Program-made: the position numbers and the translations under genes | The notes under the pieces: generated by a model | What the model was told of the DNA's origin: nothing | Database searches by the model: none | Seen by the model: only the letters and a program-made list of their open reading frames with translations | Source: an uncultured Flavobacteriaceae bacterium | Lineage (GTDB): Bacteria; Bacteroidota; Bacteroidia; Flavobacteriales; Flavobacteriaceae | Direction of reading: 5' to 3' | Length of the DNA: 32,800 nucleotides | Assembly: GCA_938009735.1 (NCBI GenBank) | Contig: CALLIG010000053.1 | Location: forward strand, 1-32,800 | Shown: piece by piece, positions 29,826-32,800 of the stretch | Numbering within the stretch: position 1 is the stretch's first letter | Layout: the number at the start of each line of letters is the position of its first letter

Positions 29826-32800
29826 ATGCGTTATATTCTTTCCTTTTTCCTTCTTATTTCAACCATTAGTATTTCTGCTCAGGAAAAGAATAGCCTCTTA
29901 TGGGAAATTTCAGGAAACGGCCTAGAAAAAACGTCATATCTATATGGTACTATGCATGTTAGTAAACGAATTGCATTTCGTTTAGATGATGTTTTTTATC
30001 AAGCCTTAGACAAAAGTGAAATCATTGCTTTAGAATCTGACCCAGATACTTGGCTCGATAGCGACATGATGGATGGTTCTATGGGATATGGTCAAGGCAA
30101 TGGGTTTGTATCAAAGGGTTTTTACACCTATCCTTTTGCAATCAAAAACCCAAAAAAAGAAGAATTAGGGGCTTATCTAGCTTTTGAAGATCGCAGGGTG
30201 AATAGTATTTTATATCGCACCAACGAGTATTCACAGAATTTTGAAGAAGAAACGTATTTAGATATGTTCATCTACCAAGCTGGAAAAAAGTTTGGCAAAA
30301 AAGTAGTGGCACTTGAAGATTTAGAAGAGTCTTCAACGCTTGTAGGGCGCGCAAGCTTGAATGCTGTAAAGAAAAAGACTGACGAATGGCTTCAGAAGAA
30401 GATGCAACAGTCTGACCCAATGACCTTATTACAAGATGCATATCGTGATCGCAACATTAATATGCTAGATTCGATTGACAAAGCGATGTATACTGAGCAT
30501 TATCGCAAAAATATGCTCACGATTCGCAATCGCAATATGGTCATCAAATTAGATTCGGTGATACAAACTGCTAAAGTGTTTACGGGTATAGGCGCCGCAC
30601 ATTTACCAGGTAAAGAAGGAGTAATAGTAATGCTTCGTGAAATGGGTTACACGGTAAAACCTTTGACATCAAAATCAACATCAAAAGGAAAAATTCTAAA
30701 AGAGAAAATTGAATCTAAGCTTCGAGAGAATAGCTATTCGAGAGTTAGTCCTGATGATGAGTTGTTTTCGATTGATTTAACAAATAAATTATATCCTATT
30801 TCAGAATTTATCAACACAACTTATATATCTCCTGATTTAGCTAATGGAAGTTTTGTAATGTTAAATCGCATCAACACTTTTTCTTATTTAAAGAAGGACG
30901 ATTTGTACACCTTAGATGATATCGACAACTTGTTATTTGAAAACATTCCAGGGAAAATTTTAGAAAAAACTAAAATTACTCGAAATGGTTTTAAAGGATT
31001 AGATATCAAAAATCTATTGAAAAACGGCGACCACCAGCGCTACCATGTATACATCACTCCTTTAGAAATATTGATGTTTAAAATGGGAGGCAAGGGAGAC
31101 TATGTCACTCAAAATTCTGACACCATCTTCAACAGTATTTCATTTAAAAAATTAAATAAAAAGGTTCAAAATATTACTTCAGGCTTTAAAGATTTTGAAT
31201 TAGAAATGCCTTCATTATATAGCTTTACCAATAGATATAGAAAGGGCGATCGATTAATTCAAGCTTTTGATTCTATTTCAAATTCGTATTATTTTCTTCG
31301 AAAATCTACCTTAAATGATTTTGAATTTATTGAAGAAGATAATTTTGAATTGAAACAAATTCAAAAACGTTTTTATCAAGATTTAAAACTCTCAAATGTT
31401 GCCTATGACGACATTGCAGATAATGCATTAACATCCAAAGTGATAATGAATGCAAACGCAAACACCTATCTGCATTTAAAAACAATTTTCAAGCGTGGCG
31501 ACTATTACTTAATGGGAATTGTAACTGCTGATGAAGAAAAAGCAAAAAAGTATTTTAATTCCTTTAAACTGAAACAATCAACGTATACTGAAGCCTTTAA
31601 AACTGTGCGAGATACTGCGATGCTTTTTAGTACTATTTCTTCGGTAAAGCCTTTAAAATTTGTTGAGAACAGCAAGAACTATTATACTGGGCAAAACAAA
31701 CCAAAAGACTATAGTGCCTTCAATAAAAAAACCGTTTATCAAAACAAAAACAACGAAGCAATTAGCGTTACTTTAAATAAATCACATGATTTTTTAATGT
31801 TTGCCAATATCGACTCAGTTTGGTCATTACGCAAAAAACTATATGCTAAAAATCAGTTTATAGTCCATAAAGAAAAAGATAGTATGCGCTCCAAAGAGGT
31901 ATACGAACTCAACCTAACCCTAACAGATACTGCAAGCACACGTGGTATTATGATTAAGAATGTTGTCAAAGGCGGATTGCTCTATGAAATAAAAGCTAAG
32001 GTTGACACCATTAATAAGCCTAGTCGATTTATTTCCGAATTCTTTCAAAACTTTAAGCCATTTGATACACTTGTTGGAAATTCTATTCTGACAGACAAGA
32101 CAAATATGTTTTTTGAAGCTTTACGAAAAAATGACAGTATTGTAATTGATGGGTATCCTTTCATAAAATTTCAAAAGAAACATATTGATTCACTTAAATA
32201 CTACATTGGTGAATTTGATTACCCAGAAGATAAGATGGATATTCAATCACACCTTATTCAAGAACTATCAAAGTTAGATGACCCTGAAGTAAATACTTTT
32301 TTCAAGCAGTTTTATTCAAAATCGTATAACAATTCGAATGCGCAAACAAAGATCTTGACTGCTGTTACTAAAAAAGGAGATGAAGCATCTACCAAAATGT
32401 TGTTAGAGCTAATGTCAAAAGATCTCCCTTTGGTTTCAAACAAATTTCAAATAAATCATATATTCAAACCCTATATGGATAGTCTTCCATTGGCGAAAAA
32501 ACTTTACCCTGAAATTTTAGATTATAGTGCTATTCAAGAATATAAGTCCCCCATATTTACGATGTTAGCTAACTTAAAATCTAAAGACCTCATAAAACCA
32601 AAAAGCTATAAGAAATACCGAAAGCAAATTTTGAACGACGCCAAAATACAGTTAAAAAGACAACTTGGACAAATAAGCTTGCAACAAGAACAAAATGGTT
32701 TTCGACATCAAACGGCCAATACCGACACAAAAATTTTAGAAAACTATGCGGTGTTACTATATCCTTTTTTAGGTGAAAAAGATGTGAAGCAATTTTTCAA
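29826..32800 (+). CDS. TraB/GumN family protein with long C-terminal extension; open at right edge
   Basis: Not in ORF track. MRYILSFFLLISTISISAQEKNSLLWEISGNGLEKTSYLYGTMHVSKR...VFTGIGAAHLPGKEGVIVMLREMGYTVKPL; the segments I translated stay open and I saw no stop to the window end. Confidence 0.88.
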   Translation, partial: MRYILSFFLLISTISISAQEKNSLLWEISGNGLEKTSYLYGTMHVSKRIAFRLDDVFYQALDKSEIIALESDPDTWLDSDMMDGSMGYGQGNGFVSKGFYTYPFAIKNPKKEELGAYLAFEDRRVNSILYRTNEYSQNFEEETYLDMFIYQAGKKFGKKVVALEDLEESSTLVGRASLNAVKKKTDEWLQKKMQQSDPMTLLQDAYRDRNINMLDSIDKAMYTEHYRKNMLTIRNRNMVIKLDSVIQTAKVFTGIGAAHLPGKEGVIVMLREMGYTVKPLTSKSTSKGKILKEKIESKLRENSYSRVSPDDELFSIDLTNKLYPISEFINTTYISPDLANGSFVMLNRINTFSYLKKDDLYTLDDIDNLLFENIPGKILEKTKITRNGFKGLDIKNLLKNGDHQRYHVYITPLEILMFKMGGKGDYVTQNSDTIFNSISFKKLNKKVQNITSGFKDFELEMPSLYSFTNRYRKGDRLIQAFDSISNSYYFLRKSTLNDFEFIEEDNFELKQIQKRFYQDLKLSNVAYDDIADNALTSKVIMNANANTYLHLKTIFKRGDYYLMGIVTADEEKAKKYFNSFKLKQSTYTEAFKTVRDTAMLFSTISSVKPLKFVENSKNYYTGQNKPKDYSAFNKKTVYQNKNNEAISVTLNKSHDFLMFANIDSVWSLRKKLYAKNQFIVHKEKDSMRSKEVYELNLTLTDTASTRGIMIKNVVKGGLLYEIKAKVDTINKPSRFISEFFQNFKPFDTLVGNSILTDKTNMFFEALRKNDSIVIDGYPFIKFQKKHIDSLKYYIGEFDYPEDKMDIQSHLIQELSKLDDPEVNTFFKQFYSKSYNNSNAQTKILTAVTKKGDEASTKMLLELMSKDLPLVSNKFQINHIFKPYMDSLPLAKKLYPEILDYSAIQEYKSPIFTMLANLKSKDLIKPKSYKKYRKQILNDAKIQLKRQLGQISLQQEQNGFRHQTANTDTKILENYAVLLYPFLGEKDVKQFF

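Noticed and set aside
1-32800. CRISPR arrays, tRNA/rRNA genes, insertion sequences, prophage, retron or DGR
   Set aside because: No regular spaced repeats, tRNA-like cloverleafs, rRNA segments, transposase/integrase or reverse transcriptase motifs were recognised on reading both strands.

Overview
This is an ordinary-looking chromosomal segment of low-GC Bacteroidota, Flavobacteriaceae-like by protein flavour and promoter style. I see no CRISPR array, rRNA, tRNA, integrase, transposase or recognisable defence island. From left to right it holds: the 5' part of nrdB (-); a ~930 bp non-coding gap with two strong hairpins and a probable decayed gene; two small exported/membrane ORFs; a LytTR response regulator with a TPR histidine kinase; DUF3109/YkgJ-like; MarC; a small membrane protein; an S41 processing peptidase; dCMP deaminase; HupE/UreJ; a TerB-DnaJ protein; a bacilliredoxin; an acyltransferase; an HD hydrolase; a Tat-type Gfo/Idh/MocA oxidoreductase; a secreted protein; a crotonase; PhzF; a HAMP histidine kinase; a HemJ/CopD-like protein; a tandem pair of ~1040-aa Asp-box (BNR/VPS10-like) propellers; an S8 protease with a large insertion; a two-gene unit led by a PD-(D/E)XK-like nuclease candidate; hemH; and an open-ended TraB/GumN protein with a very long C-terminal extension. 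The best leads for something undescribed are the two-gene nuclease-like unit (27388-28507), the TraB/GumN giant (29826-end), the propeller pair plus protease block (19363-27295) that lies between the two heme genes, and the decayed gene with its intact terminator (783-1080). None of these can be called a new system from sequence alone.
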